NCBI GenBank assembly: GCA_023213195.1
Contig: CP096135.1
Location: forward strand, 3,220,842 to 3,284,841
Source: Sphingobacteriales bacterium JAD_PAG50586_3
Lineage (GTDB): Bacteria; Bacteroidota; Bacteroidia; CAMBQF01
Length of the DNA stretch: 64,000 bases
Direction: 5' to 3'
Made by a program: the position numbers and the translations under genes. The notes beneath the pieces are model-generated. The model worked only from the letters and a program-made list of their open reading frames with translations, was not told the origin of the DNA and did no database searches. Shown here piece after piece: positions 9,660-19,905 of the stretch (position 1 is its first letter; each line of letters opens with the position of its first letter).

Positions 9660-10776
9660 TTAAAAGCTATTTACAGCGGTAATTACAGTGTTAACATCCT
9701 CATCACTCAACTCTGCATACATTGGTAACGATACGCAATGCGATGCTATAGGTATTCTGAGTTTGGCATATCGCCCTCTTTATAATTTAAATGTGCGTAT
9801 GCTTTTTGTAAATGGCAGGGCACCGGGTAATGAAAAGCTGCTATAATATTATTATCGGCCAGGTGCTTTACAAAGGCATCTTTCTCTACGGTAGTAACCA
9901 CAAAAATGTGGTATATAGAATTGGCCCACTCTGGTTGTGCCTGTAGCTTAACCTTTGGGTTGGTAATACCGCTTTGGTACATTTTAGCAATTTCGCGGCG
10001 GCGGTTGTTCCAGCTATCAAGGTATTTTAGTTTTACCGATAGTGATGCTCCCTCTAAGCCACCCATGCGGAAGTTGTAACCTATCTCGTCGTGGTAGTAA
10101 CGCACTACACTACCATGGCTACGCAGGCTTTGCAAGTGCTTATAATGCTTCTCGTTATTAGTGGTAATACCACCGGCCTCGCCACATGCACCTAGGTTTT
10201 TACCGGGGTAAAAGCTAAAGCAGGCAATATCGCCAAAGCCCCTAATATTTTGGCCTTTATATTTTGCGCCTTGCGCCTGTGCGGCATCTTCTACTAAAAA
10301 TAGGTTGTGCTTTTTGCAAATAGCCTGCACCGCCTCTATATTAAATGGCTGGCCGTATAAATGCACTCCAATAACAGCTTTGGTTTTTGGGGTAATGGCT
10401 GCTTCAATTTTGTCAGGGTCAATCTCCCATGTATCGTTATCACAATCTATAAACACAGGGGTAGCACCAACGTGCGATGGGCCCCAAGCCGATGCGATAA
10501 ACGTGTTGGCCGGAATAATTACCTCATCGCCAGAACCTATACCTAATACCTGCATGGCTAGTTGCAGGGCTACAGTGCCATTACTAACACCTACAGCATA
10601 CTTAGTGCCGCAGTATGCTGCAAAAGCTTTTTCAAACTCTTCAACAAACGGCCCGCCTGAAAAGGCTGTATTTTCATACACTTTTTCAAAAGCGGCAAAT
10701 ATTTCTGCCTTTACTTGTTGGTGCTGTCCTTTTAAATCAAGACAGGGTATTTTTTTGTAGCAACTGCTTCGCTCAT
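9660..10776 (-). CDS. DegT/DnrJ/EryC1/StrS family aminotransferase, WbpE-like (two frameshifts)
   Basis: About 372 residues once mended. It opens with SEAVATKKIPCLDLKGQHQQ, then GGPFVEEFEKAFAAYCGTKYA, VEDAAQAQGAKYKG and SFYPGKNLGACGEAGG, where the lysine of YPGK binds PLP. The start ATG at 10774-10776 is in frame if one A is added to the seven-base run at 10750-10756, and the C-terminal end (IPIASHCVSLPMYAELSDED) is recovered by a one-base correction at 9755-9756. The GKNLGACGEAGG form is that of the QuiC/WbpE/FdtB group that aminates 3-keto sugars. It lies between a WbpD-like acetyltransferase and the unknown Rossmann gene. Confidence 0.85.
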
Positions 10777-10788
10777 TTTGTTAGCGTA

Positions 10789-11282
10789 TTAATTGTCTGT
10801 TTTTCTTATTATTTTAGCTGGATTGCCTGCAACAATTGTATTGGCAGGTACGTCTTTGGTAACTACAGAGCCTGCGCCTACTATAGCGTTTTCTCCAACT
10901 GTTACACCGCCTAATATAGTAACGCTAGAGCCTAATGATGCACCTTTTTTAATAAAGGTTTCTACACATACCCAATCAGCTTCGGTTTGCAGGCTTCCAT
11001 CTGGGTTTGCCGCGCGTGGAAACATGTCGTTGATAAAGGTTACGTTATGTCCTACAAATACATTATCTTCAATATGTACCCCTTCGCAAATAAAGGTGTG
11101 GCTAGATATTTTGCAGTTTTTGCCAATAAACGCACCTTTCTGAATTTCTACAAAGGCACCTATTTTAGAGTTATCGCCAATTTCGCAGCCATATGCGTTT
11201 ACAAAGTTAAAAATACGCACCCCTCGCCAACCTTTACGTTAACAAGGCTTTGTCTATCGCTTTGCACATTTAAAATTTCCAT
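10789..11282 (-). CDS. Hexapeptide N-acetyltransferase, WbpD/WlbB-like (one frameshift)
   Basis: About 163 residues. Left-handed beta-helix: IGDNSKIGAFVEIQKG, IGKNCKISSHTFICEGVHI, VGHNVTFINDMFPRA, then GASLGSSVTILGGVTVG and the closing AGNPAKIIRK. The FINDMFPRA segment is typical of the WbpD/WlbB/FdtC acetyltransferases that acetylate the new amine of a 3-amino sugar. The first 21 codons (MEILNVQSDRQSLVNVKVGE) lie upstream of a four-C run at 11220-11223; one more C joins them. It begins two bases after the Gfo/Idh stop and ends 12 bases before the aminotransferase. Confidence 0.87.
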
Positions 11283-11284
11283 AA

Positions 11285-12288
11285 TTATATTTTTACTTCG
11301 CGTCCGTTTTCTTTAATTGATTTTTGGGCAGCCTCTAGCACTTTTACTACATAAATACCTAAATCTATATTAGAAATTGGAATACCGCCTGTTTTTATAC
11401 AATTAACAAAATCGGTAGCCATGCCAAGTAGTGCTTCTTTTGTATCCAGCTTAGGTATATATATATCGCCTACGCGGTAGTCTACCAATATGCTTTGTTG
11501 CTCTTCGCGGGTTTTTAATTGATAACCTGTATCGTATACCCTTATCTTTTCTGTTGGTTCCAAGTCGTTAAAAACAATCATCTTTTCATCTCCACCAATT
11601 AGCATGGTACGCAATTTTACCGGCGATGACCATGAGCAGCTAAAGTGGGCTACAAAATTAGATTGAAAGTTTAACGTTAAATACGCCACATTTTCTATGC
11701 CGTTATGTGTATGCGAAATTCCAGTAGCATTAACGCTAACGGGCAGTTCGCTATGAATATATGATAGGATTGAAATATCGTGTGGGGCTAAATCCCACAA
11801 AACATTAATATCGGGTTGAAACAGGCCTAGGTTAATGCGCGATGAATCTAAGTATTGCAGGTTACCAATTTCAGGGCTATCAACAAGCTTTTTATCTTGT
11901 CTACAGCGCCGGTATACAAAAAGGTATGGTCTACCATTATTAGCTTACCATGTTTAGCCGCAAGCTCTTTAAGCTCTTCGGCCTCAGCAACAGATGCTGT
12001 AAGGGGTTTTTCTACCAATACATGCTTACCTGCCAGCAAAGCTTCTTTAGCTAAAGTAAAATGAGAAAAAACAGGCGTGGCAATTACCACTGCATCAATT
12101 TCAGCATCATTAAAAATATCTTTATAGCTTGTTGTTGCAGAAATGTAGGGAAATTGCTTTGTTGCTACAGCTAAACGTTCGGTACGCATATCGCTTACCC
12201 ATTTAACCTTGCAGTCATCTACATTTGAAAAATTTCTAACCAGGTTTGGACCCCAATACCCGTAGCCAATAATACCAACTTTTATCAT
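11285..12288 (-). CDS. Gfo/Idh/MocA family oxidoreductase, WbpB-like (one frameshift)
   Basis: About 334 residues. N-terminal NAD(P) fold: MIKVGIIGYGYWGPNLVRNF, then AVVIATPVFSHF and the signature EKPLT that holds the catalytic-site lysine. The C-terminal beta-sheet domain starts at MVDHTFLYTGAVDKI. One A added to the five-base run at 11889-11893 restores KKLVDSPEIGNLQYLDSSRI and joins the second half (WDLAPHDISILSYI). The ATG at 12288 matches the family start. Such enzymes oxidise C3 of UDP-sugars (WbpB/WlbA). With the next two genes it forms the dehydrogenase, acetyltransferase and aminotransferase set for a diacetamido sugar. Confidence 0.87.
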
Positions 12289-12347
12289 ACGATATAAACT
12301 CGTCAAAGATATTAAAAAAGGGAAACATATATTAATTACAACGGGCA

Positions 12348-13903
12348 TTAAAACTTAATAGCGCCTGATGTGTAGTAAATGGATATGGCAACAATTGGAA
12401 GCATAACAAAAAAACATAAAAACTTAAAATTTGCTTTCAATGCTATTGATAAATAATTTATAGCCCAGGCAATAGATATACATAAAAAAGGTACAGCAAA
12501 TACAACATTTCTAGCTTCTGAACCCTTTAAAATAAAAGCGAAAAAAACAAAAAGAAAAACAGGTATCCCGCAAATAAATATCTTAAAAATATTCTTCCAT
12601 TTAAAAAGAAGCAGAATAACACTAAAAATTCCGATATAAAAAATTATTATATTAATAACAGAATGTATAAATGTTAAAAAAACATTTATAGGGTATCTAG
12701 CACTTTTAAATGGAGACTCCGGTTGAGTAAGCAAATAATAAAAATGCTTTAGCCGCGAAACAATGTGATAATTTAATGGATTATTATGCTTATATGCTAC
12801 AATAAATTTTTTATATATCCTTACAGATTCATTTTCATACCACCTAGCAGAATCAGCGCTAACTTTGGTATCAATACTCCTCCAATTGTATTCACGAGCC
12901 AATTTTAATGTATCTAAAGTTAGTTCAGAGGTAAACAACGACTTCGGTAAAACATCATCAGGTGGCCTTGTAATATTGTTTTTATCTAAGAATTCATTAT
13001 CTCTAAACCAACTTGCTTCGGAATTCGGCTCCACGATAATTCATTACCACCAAAATCCTTAACAATTTGACTGTAAAGAGAATAAGAATTAATTGAAGTA
13101 TTTCTTCCTTGAGTTATAGAGGTTTCAAAGGGTTGAAATTTATCTAATAAAACATAATTCCTGCCCACCCAGTACATCTCAAATATTAAAAAGGGTGAAC
13201 AAAATATAATTGTATGGATAAGTAATCTTCTTATATCAGTCTTATAAATAAGATATAATAAAAAAATAGTGCATGGCAATAAAATTCCCATAAATGGACG
13301 CAACAAGAATATCTCTAAAAACAATAAACTTGATACTACTAACCACTTTGTTTGTTTTGTATTGTAATAGTTGTACAAAGTGTATATAAAAAAAATAATT
13401 AAGGCTGTAGCTATTCCTTCTGTATATAGAATAAGGTTGAAAAAAGTAACAGTATTTGTTAAATTAAAAAGTAAAAATGTAAGTATAAAAATAATGTAAT
13501 TATTATATATTTTGTAGGCTAATTTAGCCAGATAATATTTACTTATAGCGGAAAGCAAAAGTTGCAGAATAATTATTAAATTAAGTGTGCTATTTGCATT
13601 AAAAAAAAAACGAAAAATAGAGTAAAAAACTAAGTACCCAGGCATTCTATAATCTGATGGCCCTTCTGCACTACACCAACAGCCCTGAGAATAAGCATTT
13701 TCCGCAAGTGAGACATAATCTAAAGAATCTCCATGCAAATAATACAAATGGGAAAAAGAAAAGTAAGGATTAACACTAGGTATAGAAAAATATGCCCATA
13801 TTATATTGACTAAGAAGGAAATAAATATAAACATCAATGCATTGTCTACCGGAAAATAATTTTTAACGGTATTAATGAACTTGTTTTTTTCTAGATGTAA
13901 CAT
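12348..13903 (-). CDS. Multi-pass membrane glycosyltransferase-like protein, GT39/ArnT type (one frameshift)
   Basis: About 518 residues, mostly membrane helices (at least nine). After the first helix comes an acidic periplasmic loop with YYLHGDSLDYVSLAENA, followed by DYRMPGYLVFYSIFR. This resembles the D-x-x-x-Y plus R-x-P-x-Y/L pattern of dolichyl/polyprenyl-phosphate sugar transferases. Long C-terminal soluble and membrane regions follow. One G added at 13031-13032 joins the halves as NELSWEPNSEASW. Strikingly AT-rich compared with flanking genes, as is common for laterally exchanged polysaccharide genes. First gene of the minus-strand locus, lying downstream of the tRNA-Pro. Acceptor and sugar are unknown. 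Confidence 0.7.
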
Positions 13904-13968
13904 AATATTTTATCACCTATTTACTTTTAATTAATAACCAAAAAAATACAGAGTGGTTATAATAAAAT

Positions 13969-13991
13969 AGCCCTTGAAAAAATCAAGGGCT
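13969..13991 (-). terminator. Terminator just downstream of tRNA-Pro
   Basis: AGCCCTTGA (13969-13977) and TCAAGGGCT (13983-13991) form a 9-bp stem with a short T/A loop. On the minus strand it lies five bases after the tRNA 3' end and is followed by an ATTTTATT tract. Confidence 0.8.
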
Positions 13992-13996
13992 AAATG

Positions 13997-14071
13997 TCGG
14001 GGCGGCAGGATTCGAACCTGCGATCTCCTGCTCCCAAAGCAGGCGCGTTAACCGGGCTGCGCTACGCCCCG
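13997..14071 (-). tRNA. tRNA-Pro (anticodon UGG)
   Basis: The acceptor arms CGGGGCG (14065-14071) and CGCCCCG (13998-14004) pair fully. The anticodon stem CCTGC/GCAGG encloses a TTTGGGA loop with UGG at positions 34-36, and the T arm has GGTTCGAATCC. The 3' CCA is not encoded. The gene is followed by a short terminator and stands at the upstream edge of the polysaccharide locus. tRNA genes often mark integration sites, but no integrase or attachment repeat was seen here. Confidence 0.95.
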
Positions 14072-14280
14072 AACTCTAAGGGGTGCAAAGATATAAATTT
14101 CAGTTTATGTTTTGCACTTTTTATAAAAAATATTTTTAGCCCCCCGATATCTGGGTAATATGTAATTCAACTTAACACATAGTATCAAACCCAAAGCCTT
14201 GAAACATTTTTACTACTTTGTAGTTTAAACCCAACCTGTAGACTATATTACTCTGCTGTAAACATTTAACACCCTAATTT

Positions 14281-14724
14281 ATGAATACAATAGCTGCACT
14301 TTTACTATCGCTTTACCTATCTTTTAACATTGCCGAGCCTGCCAAACCAGCACCGGCAAGGGTTGTGGTAAAAATAACCGATATAAGAAGCAGCTCTGGC
14401 AACCTAAAACTGGGCTTGTATAAAGAACAAACCGCTTTTGAAGATGAAACACCGTTGCTAAAGAAAACAGTAAACAAAACCGGCATAAGCGGCGGTGTAG
14501 TATCGTGCGATATGTTTTTAGAACCCGGCAACTACGGCATTGCCCTGCTTGATGATGAAAATAACGATGGCGAAATGGATTATGGCTTTTTATTGCCCGA
14601 CGAAGGTTTTGGCTTTTCTAACTACTACCACACCGGCTTTTCTAAACCCAAGCTTAAAAACTTCACTTTTACGGTTACGCACGGCCAAACAGCCTATGTA
14701 ACTATTAAGGTAAAGTATATGTAG
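14281..14724 (+). CDS. DUF2141 domain secreted protein
   Basis: 147 residues with an N-terminal signal segment (LLLSLYLSFNIAEPA). The remainder is a small beta-sandwich typical of DUF2141: VKITDIRSSSGNLKLGLYK, a central PGNYGIALLDDENNDGEMD stretch and the closing FTVTHGQTAYVTIKVKY. The acidic DDENNDGEMD segment is the family hallmark. These are periplasmic or outer-membrane-associated proteins of unknown role. It stands alone between the tRNA region and a convergent gene pair. Confidence 0.85.
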   Translation: MNTIAALLLSLYLSFNIAEPAKPAPARVVVKITDIRSSSGNLKLGLYKEQTAFEDETPLLKKTVNKTGISGGVVSCDMFLEPGNYGIALLDDENNDGEMDYGFLLPDEGFGFSNYYHTGFSKPKLKNFTFTVTHGQTAYVTIKVKYM

Positions 14725-14796
14725 GTAAGTTCTAAAGGGCAGGTATCTTGGGTTAGTTGTTGATTGTAAAGGCGGAGGGAGGCTACAGTTGTATTA

Positions 14797-15486
14797 TTAA
14801 TCCTTAAAATTGCTATAGCTTGTAGGCTTATTATTATCTATTCCCCATTGCTCAAAATTAGAATGACCAGAAGCTTTCCAATCTCTAAAATTTATTATCA
14901 ATTGTTCTGACTGTTCTATCTCTTTAAGATATTTTTCCCTTTCCAGCTCATTGCTAATACACATAATATGAGCTTTGGCTTCTGCAACCACAGGCAATTC
15001 AATTTCAGGCTCATCGTAGCAATTGGTAGGTAAAAAATCTAATCGTTCATATAACCAACCATCAAGCCATTCAATTAACCACTTGCGGGCAAGATGATCT
15101 TGAGGATTGATTTCTATAGCCTTTCTATAATAATCTTTGTCCCAATAATACCTGCCATACCATCTAAATGGAGTCGAGTCATGGGTTTCCACATCACACC
15201 ATTTTATTAAAAAAGGTTTTACAAATTCTTTAACAGGTTGAGGAAAGGGCCCGTAATCAGCATCTGGAATATTTTCAAAGTGTGGAAATAAAAACTTGAT
15301 AAATGTAATGCATTCATCAAAGGTCCAAGTTCCAACTTGTGCCATAAACTTATCAAGACAGGTAAATGCTTCTTGCCTGAGCCCTTTTTCCCTTGCAAGG
15401 CAATATTCGGCGTAATCTTTCCAGCCATGCAACAAAGCGCCTTTGGCAACAATTACGAGGGCAGTATCCTGGCTTTGGCTTATCAT
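14797..15486 (-). CDS. Unrecognised cytosolic protein, 229 residues
   Basis: No signal peptide or membrane segment. Rich in Trp, Tyr and acidic residues, with helical stretches (EKYLKEIEQSEQLIINFRDW) and PFRWYGRYYWDKDYYRKAIE, which resembles one TPR-like helix pair (KAIEINPQDHLARKWL). The family is not recognised. It follows, on the same strand, another orphan of the type often found near toxin-immunity loci, so an immunity or housekeeping accessory role is possible but unproven. A 27-base gap to the previous gene supports co-transcription. Confidence 0.6.
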   Translation of the reverse strand: MISQSQDTALVIVAKGALLHGWKDYAEYCLAREKGLRQEAFTCLDKFMAQVGTWTFDECITFIKFLFPHFENIPDADYGPFPQPVKEFVKPFLIKWCDVETHDSTPFRWYGRYYWDKDYYRKAIEINPQDHLARKWLIEWLDGWLYERLDFLPTNCYDEPEIELPVVAEAKAHIMCISNELEREKYLKEIEQSEQLIINFRDWKASGHSNFEQWGIDNNKPTSYSNFKD

Positions 15487-15513
15487 TGATGTTGTAGAAA
15501 ATTTACTATGTAG

Positions 15514-16025
15514 TTAGCTTATAATTTTTCCAGTAACTAAATCAAGCTTAAAATCGCGCCAGCCATCCGGTGGGTCCCACTCTCCTGCGCCTGAAATAAA
15601 AGTTTCATCAAAATCTTCCACTATAACACCATCTATACCCAATGGGTTGCTTTTCCAGACAGCCTCTCCCTTTGTGTTTATACAATGTAAATAGCTTGCA
15701 TCGGCAACATAAAACAAACCATTATTAGTGTATATATGTCCGAAATAACCATCTACTTCAAGCTTACAAAGCAGTTTGTTGTCTGCCAGGTTAAGCATAT
15801 AAAAACGCGCTTCGTGCCCTACCCCAATAACATTGTCAATAATTGCAGCTTCTTTGAATGGGCTGCAATGATATTCAAACCTTATTTCAAAAGCATGTGT
15901 ATATTCACCGTTTTCTGCTACCAGCAAAAATCCTGCCCATGCTCCAATTGGCTATCAGGACCTGATAGTAGCACCAAATCATTAAATAATTCGCGTGGTA
16001 AGGCAGGCGTAAAAGTAAACTCCAT
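15514..16025 (-). CDS. Unrecognised protein with beta-propeller-like repeats (one frameshift)
   Basis: About 170 residues from ATG 16023-16025, which lies immediately after the stop of the DUF3078 gene. The first 34 codons (MEFTFTPALPRELFNDL...) and the rest join if one A is added to the five-A run at 15926-15930, giving GQDFLLVAENGEY. Short strands such as ARFYMLNLADNKLLCKLEV and LFYVADASYLHCINTKGEAVW look like blades of a propeller that alternate inner readout and display. The C-terminus has ISGAGEWDPPDGWRDFKL. Cytosolic; function unknown. Confidence 0.6.
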
Positions 16026-16026
16026 T

Positions 16027-16953
16027 CTACTTCATCTTATACAAAATGCCTAGCGCAAAGGCCTGGCTGTGTTGCCATGTGTCTATCTGGTCAAAGTCGT
16101 ACAGGAAGATGGTGTTGAAGTTTACGTTGATAAACCTGGTAATTTTTGCTGTAAAGATAATATCAAAACGGTGGTCTATCTTATCAAAAGAAAGGTCGCT
16201 GTAGTTGTAGAAACCCAAGTAGCGGGCTTTTAGGTTGATGTTTTTGTGCAGGTCTTTATCAAAGTTTACCAGTAGCTGAAAACCAATTTCGTTGCGGATA
16301 TTATCGCCAACAGGCACCCCATACCTTACCGTATCCACAGTGTTGTATAACGATTGGTTTAGCACAAACGTTTGGCGCATGGCACCAATACCAAGGCGTG
16401 CAGAAAAGTATTTAACAGGTTTATACTCTATACCTATAGACTCTGTTAAATAGCCCGGCGACATTACCGCTGATATTTTTTTACGTGTTTCTAAACCCGC
16501 AGGGTCTGTACCATACTCATAGCCAAAAGCAAACTGAGATAGAAAGTTGACACCCGCAAATATGCTCCATGCCTTTTGAAATTTGTAGCCTAGCTTAGAG
16601 TCGAAGAAAATAAGGTCGTTGGCTTTACGCATGCTTTGGCCTTTGTTGCGCATAATGCCGTATTGCAGGTTAAGCACGTTATCCCACACCAAAGCACTAT
16701 CGCGGTTTTTATAGCAAGCCCGGGCATTTAACAAAGAGCCAAGCGAGTAGTTGCTTACCCCGCCACCTTGCCAGTTATTGCTAAAATTGGCCGCGCCAAA
16801 ATTCAACCCAAAGTCAAAACCTGTTTTCCAACGCTTTAAAACCGCCTTCTTCGCACTATCAACAGGGCTTACCTTTTTTGTAGTATCGGTAGGGGTTTGA
16901 GCTATAACTAATGATGTTGCCAGTATGGCTATAAGGGTAAATATCTTTTTCAT
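16027..16953 (-). CDS. DUF3078 family outer-membrane protein
   Basis: 308 residues from the ATG at 16953, preferred to one seven codons upstream because it opens with the signal peptide MKKIFTLIAILATSLVIAQ and has a promoter at the right distance. Aromatic-rich alternating strands (WKTGFDFGLNFGAANFSNNW, then NYSLGSLLNARACY) and the final YDFDQIDTWQHSQAFALGI indicate a beta-barrel. DUF3078 is a Bacteroidota family of unknown role. The gene is followed at once by the propeller-like gene and then by the 229-residue protein, so the three may be one operon. Confidence 0.87.
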   Translation of the reverse strand: MKKIFTLIAILATSLVIAQTPTDTTKKVSPVDSAKKAVLKRWKTGFDFGLNFGAANFSNNWQGGGVSNYSLGSLLNARACYKNRDSALVWDNVLNLQYGIMRNKGQSMRKANDLIFFDSKLGYKFQKAWSIFAGVNFLSQFAFGYEYGTDPAGLETRKKISAVMSPGYLTESIGIEYKPVKYFSARLGIGAMRQTFVLNQSLYNTVDTVRYGVPVGDNIRNEIGFQLLVNFDKDLHKNINLKARYLGFYNYSDLSFDKIDHRFDIIFTAKITRFINVNFNTIFLYDFDQIDTWQHSQAFALGILYKMK

Positions 16954-16971
16954 TTTTATTGATTTACGGCG

Positions 16972-16979
16972 CAAAAATA
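16972..16979 (-). promoter_or_regulatory. Bacteroidota -7 element upstream of the DUF3078 gene
   Basis: TATTTTTG on the minus strand matches TAnnTTTG exactly and ends 18 bases before the chosen ATG. No clear TTG -33 element is seen upstream. Confidence 0.5.
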
Positions 16980-17037
16980 GAAATTTTTAGGTTTCGGGGG
17001 TAGAGAGCCGGGAGTAGCTATGAGTACAAACAAAAAA

Positions 17038-17061
17038 CCTCTCCCTTTTTAAGGGGAGAGG
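17038..17061. repeat. CCTCTCCC...GGGAGAGG palindrome
   Basis: A near-perfect palindrome CCTCTCCC-TTTTTAAG-GGGAGAGG, one of a family of CTCCCTTTAAGGGAG-like elements (see also 38.8, 47.9, 48.4-48.6, 51.4 and 53.2 kb). It lies downstream of clpB on the minus strand, where it may also serve as a terminator. Confidence 0.65.
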
Positions 17062-17100
17062 GATGTATATAGAGTGGGCTATTGCCCTTATTTTACAGGG

Positions 17101-19696
17101 TTACTTAGCGTTGCGGAATACCAATTGGTGGTCAAACTCATCCAGTATTATATGGCTGTCTTTGGTAACCTTGCCACCAAGTATTTGTTTCGACAATTCG
17201 TTCAGCACCTGTTTTTGCATAACGCGTTTTACGGGGCGTGCGCCAAACATAGGGTCGTAGCCCAACTCTGCCAGCCATTCTATTGCCTCCGGCGATACAT
17301 CTAAGGTGATGTCATTTTCCCTAAGCATAGCCTGTATTTGTTTAAACTGTATGGCTACAATCTGTTTCACCTCGTCGCGGTTAAGCGGGGCAAACATTAT
17401 TACATCATCTATACGGTTCAAAAACTCAGGGCGGATGGTTTTCTTCAACAACTCAAACACCTCGTTTTTAGCGCTTGGCTACCACCTCTTCGCGGTTCAG
17501 TTCATTCAGTTTTTCAAACTCTTCTTGTATTATATGCGAACCTATGTTAGAAGTCATAATAATGATGGTGTTTTTAAAGTTCACCACACGGCCTTTATTG
17601 TCGGTTAGGCGACCATCATCCAACACTTGCAGCAAGATGTTAAACACATCAGGATGTGCTTTTTCAATCTCATCCAACAGCACTACTGAGTAGGGTTTGC
17701 GGCGCACGGCTTCGGTTAACTGGCCACCTTCTTCATAACCCACATAGCCAGGAGGTGCACCAACCAAGCGCGATACTGCGTGGCGTTCCTGATACTCGCT
17801 CATATCTATGCGCGTCATAGAGTTTTCGTTGTTGAATAAAAACTCAGCCAACGCTTTGGCTAACTCGGTTTTACCCACCCCGGTAGAGCCTAAAAATATA
17901 AACGAACCAATGGGGCGTTTTTTATCTGAAAGGCCCGAGCGGCTGCGGCGCACCGAGTCGGAAATTGCCTCTATGGCTTCCTCCTGCCCTACTACACGCT
18001 TGTGCAATTCTTCTTCTAAGTGCAGCAGTTTTTCGCGCTCGCTTTGCAGCATACGGTTTACAGGTATACCTGTCCAGCGGCTTACCACATCAGCAATATC
18101 TTCGCTGCCTACCTCCTCTTTTATCATGGCAGAACCATGTTGGGTTTCAGCTAACTTCGCTTTAAAAGCTTCCAATTCTTCTTCGGCTTGTTTGGTTAGG
18201 CCATAGCGTATTTCAGCTACGCGGCCATAGTCGCCGTTACGTTCAGCCTGTTCGGCCTCAAACTTATAGCCTTCAATTTTCTCTTTGGTTTTAGATATGC
18301 TGTCCACTATATCCTTTTCGGCCTGCCACTTGGCTTTAAAGCTGTTGCGTTGGTCTTCCAAGTTGGCAATTTCTTCACCTAATCCTTCCAGCTTTTTGGT
18401 ATCGTTCTCTCGTTTTATGGCTTCGCGCTCAATTTCTAACTGGCGTATTTTGCGTTCAATCTCATCCAATTCCTCAGGCACAGAGTTTATTTCCATGCGG
18501 AGTTTAGATGCTGCTTCGTCTATTAAGTCGATGGCTTTATCAGGCAAAAAGCGGTCGTTTATGTAGCGTTGCGATAACTCTACCGCAGCAATAATAGCCT
18601 CGTCTTTAATACGTACTTTGTGATGGGCCTCGTATTTATCTTTCAACCCGCGAAGGATAGAAATAGCATCCTGCGTATCGGGCTCATCTACCAACACCTT
18701 TTGAAAGCGGCGTTCCAACGCTTTATCCTTCTCAAAATATTTTTGATACTCGTTAAGGGTTGTGGCACCAATGGCGCGTAAATCGCCGCGGGCCAGGGCG
18801 GGTTTAAGGATGTTTGCTGCATCCATAGCCCCCTCGCCGCCACCGGCGCCCACAAGGGTATGTATCTCGTCAATAAACAGCACAATATCGCCGTCAGAGC
18901 CGGTTACTTCTTTCACCACCGATTTCAACCGTTCCTCAAACTCGCCTTTGTATTTAGCGCCCGCAATAAGCGCACCCATATCAAGCGAGTATACCTGTTT
19001 GTTTTTCAAATTCTCAGGCACATCGCCGCTAATAATACGGTGGGCAATACCCTCAGCAATGGCGGTTTTACCCACACCCGGTTCACCAATTAAAATGGGG
19101 TTGTTTTTGGTACGGCGCGTTAATATTTGCAACACGCGGCGTATCTCTTCGTCGCGGCCAATAACAGGGTCGAGCTTGCCTTGGCGGGCCAGCTCATTCA
19201 GGTTTTTGGCGTATTTATTTAGCGCATTATAAGTCTCCTCTGCCGAGTGCCCTGTAGCGGTTGAGCCTTTGCGTAAATCGGCAATGGCGGCGGTAAGGTC
19301 TTTCTCACTCGCGCCTGCATCTTTCAGCAATTGGGCAACAGAATCTTTGCCCGCCAAAATGCCCAGCAACAAATGCTCAACGGTAATAAATTCGTCCTTC
19401 ATTTTCGATGCTATGGCAATGGCTTTTTGCACCGCTTGGTTGGCCCCTTGCGACAAATAACTCTCGGCCCCGGTAGATTTTGGGTAGCCGCCAATAATCT
19501 TATCCAGCGCCTGTTCTACCATACCGGTGTTTACGTTAAGGCGTTTTAATAAGAAAGGCGTAACGTTTTCGTCTACCTCAAAAATGCCTTTAAGTAAGTG
19601 GCCGGTTTCTATGGCCTGGTTGCTGTTGGCCATTGCCAGTTGCTGCGCACTTTGCACGGCCTCTTGGCTTTTTAATGTAAAATTATTTAAGTTCAT
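17101..19696 (-). CDS. clpB: ClpB disaggregase (one frameshift near the C-terminus)
   Basis: About 865 residues, the usual length. The N-domain opens [23 protein letters not shown]-1 has Walker [14 protein letters not shown] and Walker [15 protein letters not shown] long coiled-coil M domain follows ([20 protein letters not shown]). AAA-2 has [16 protein letters not shown] and [16 protein letters not shown]. It unfolds aggregated proteins together with DnaK. The last 119 residues ([20 protein letters not shown] to the end) are in another frame; the break is near 17465-17475, where AKR meets KNEVFELL. Apart from this the gene is intact. Homopolymer context is weak here, so the cause of the break is unclear. 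Confidence 0.95.
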
Positions 19697-19710
19697 AAGT
19701 GTTCTGTTTT

Positions 19711-19741
19711 TATGCAGCCTTCGACTTCGCTCAGGCTGACC
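19711..19741. repeat. CTTCGACTTCGCTCAGGCTGAC-type dispersed repeat
   Basis: AGCCTTCGACTTCGCTCAGG followed by CTGACC, upstream of clpB. The same theme (CTTCAACGCTCAGCGTGACA) recurs at 61995-62021. The AGCCT/AGGCT arms give a small hairpin. This kind of element is common in intergenic spaces of many bacterial assemblies. Confidence 0.55.
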
Positions 19742-19905
19742 ATCAAATTGATGTACCTAACTCTTATCAAATAAGAAACCAACCTGATATACGCATTGTT
19801 TGTAAGCCAAAATAGCAGTAAATGCGCCAGTTGCGTGACGGAATGGCGTAGAAACACGTGACCCAAATCATTTTTTACCTGCTGTGGTTTTAGCAACTTA
19901 GGGGT

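Noticed and set aside
13997..14071. tRNA-Pro as attachment site of a genomic island covering the polysaccharide locus
   Set aside because: No integrase next to it and no direct repeat of the tRNA 3' end was found within the locus; the Xer gene at 38 kb is of housekeeping type.
19693..19896. 67-codon minus-strand frame upstream of clpB
   Set aside because: It covers the clpB leader and the CTTCGACTTCGCTCAGG repeat, with no recognisable features.
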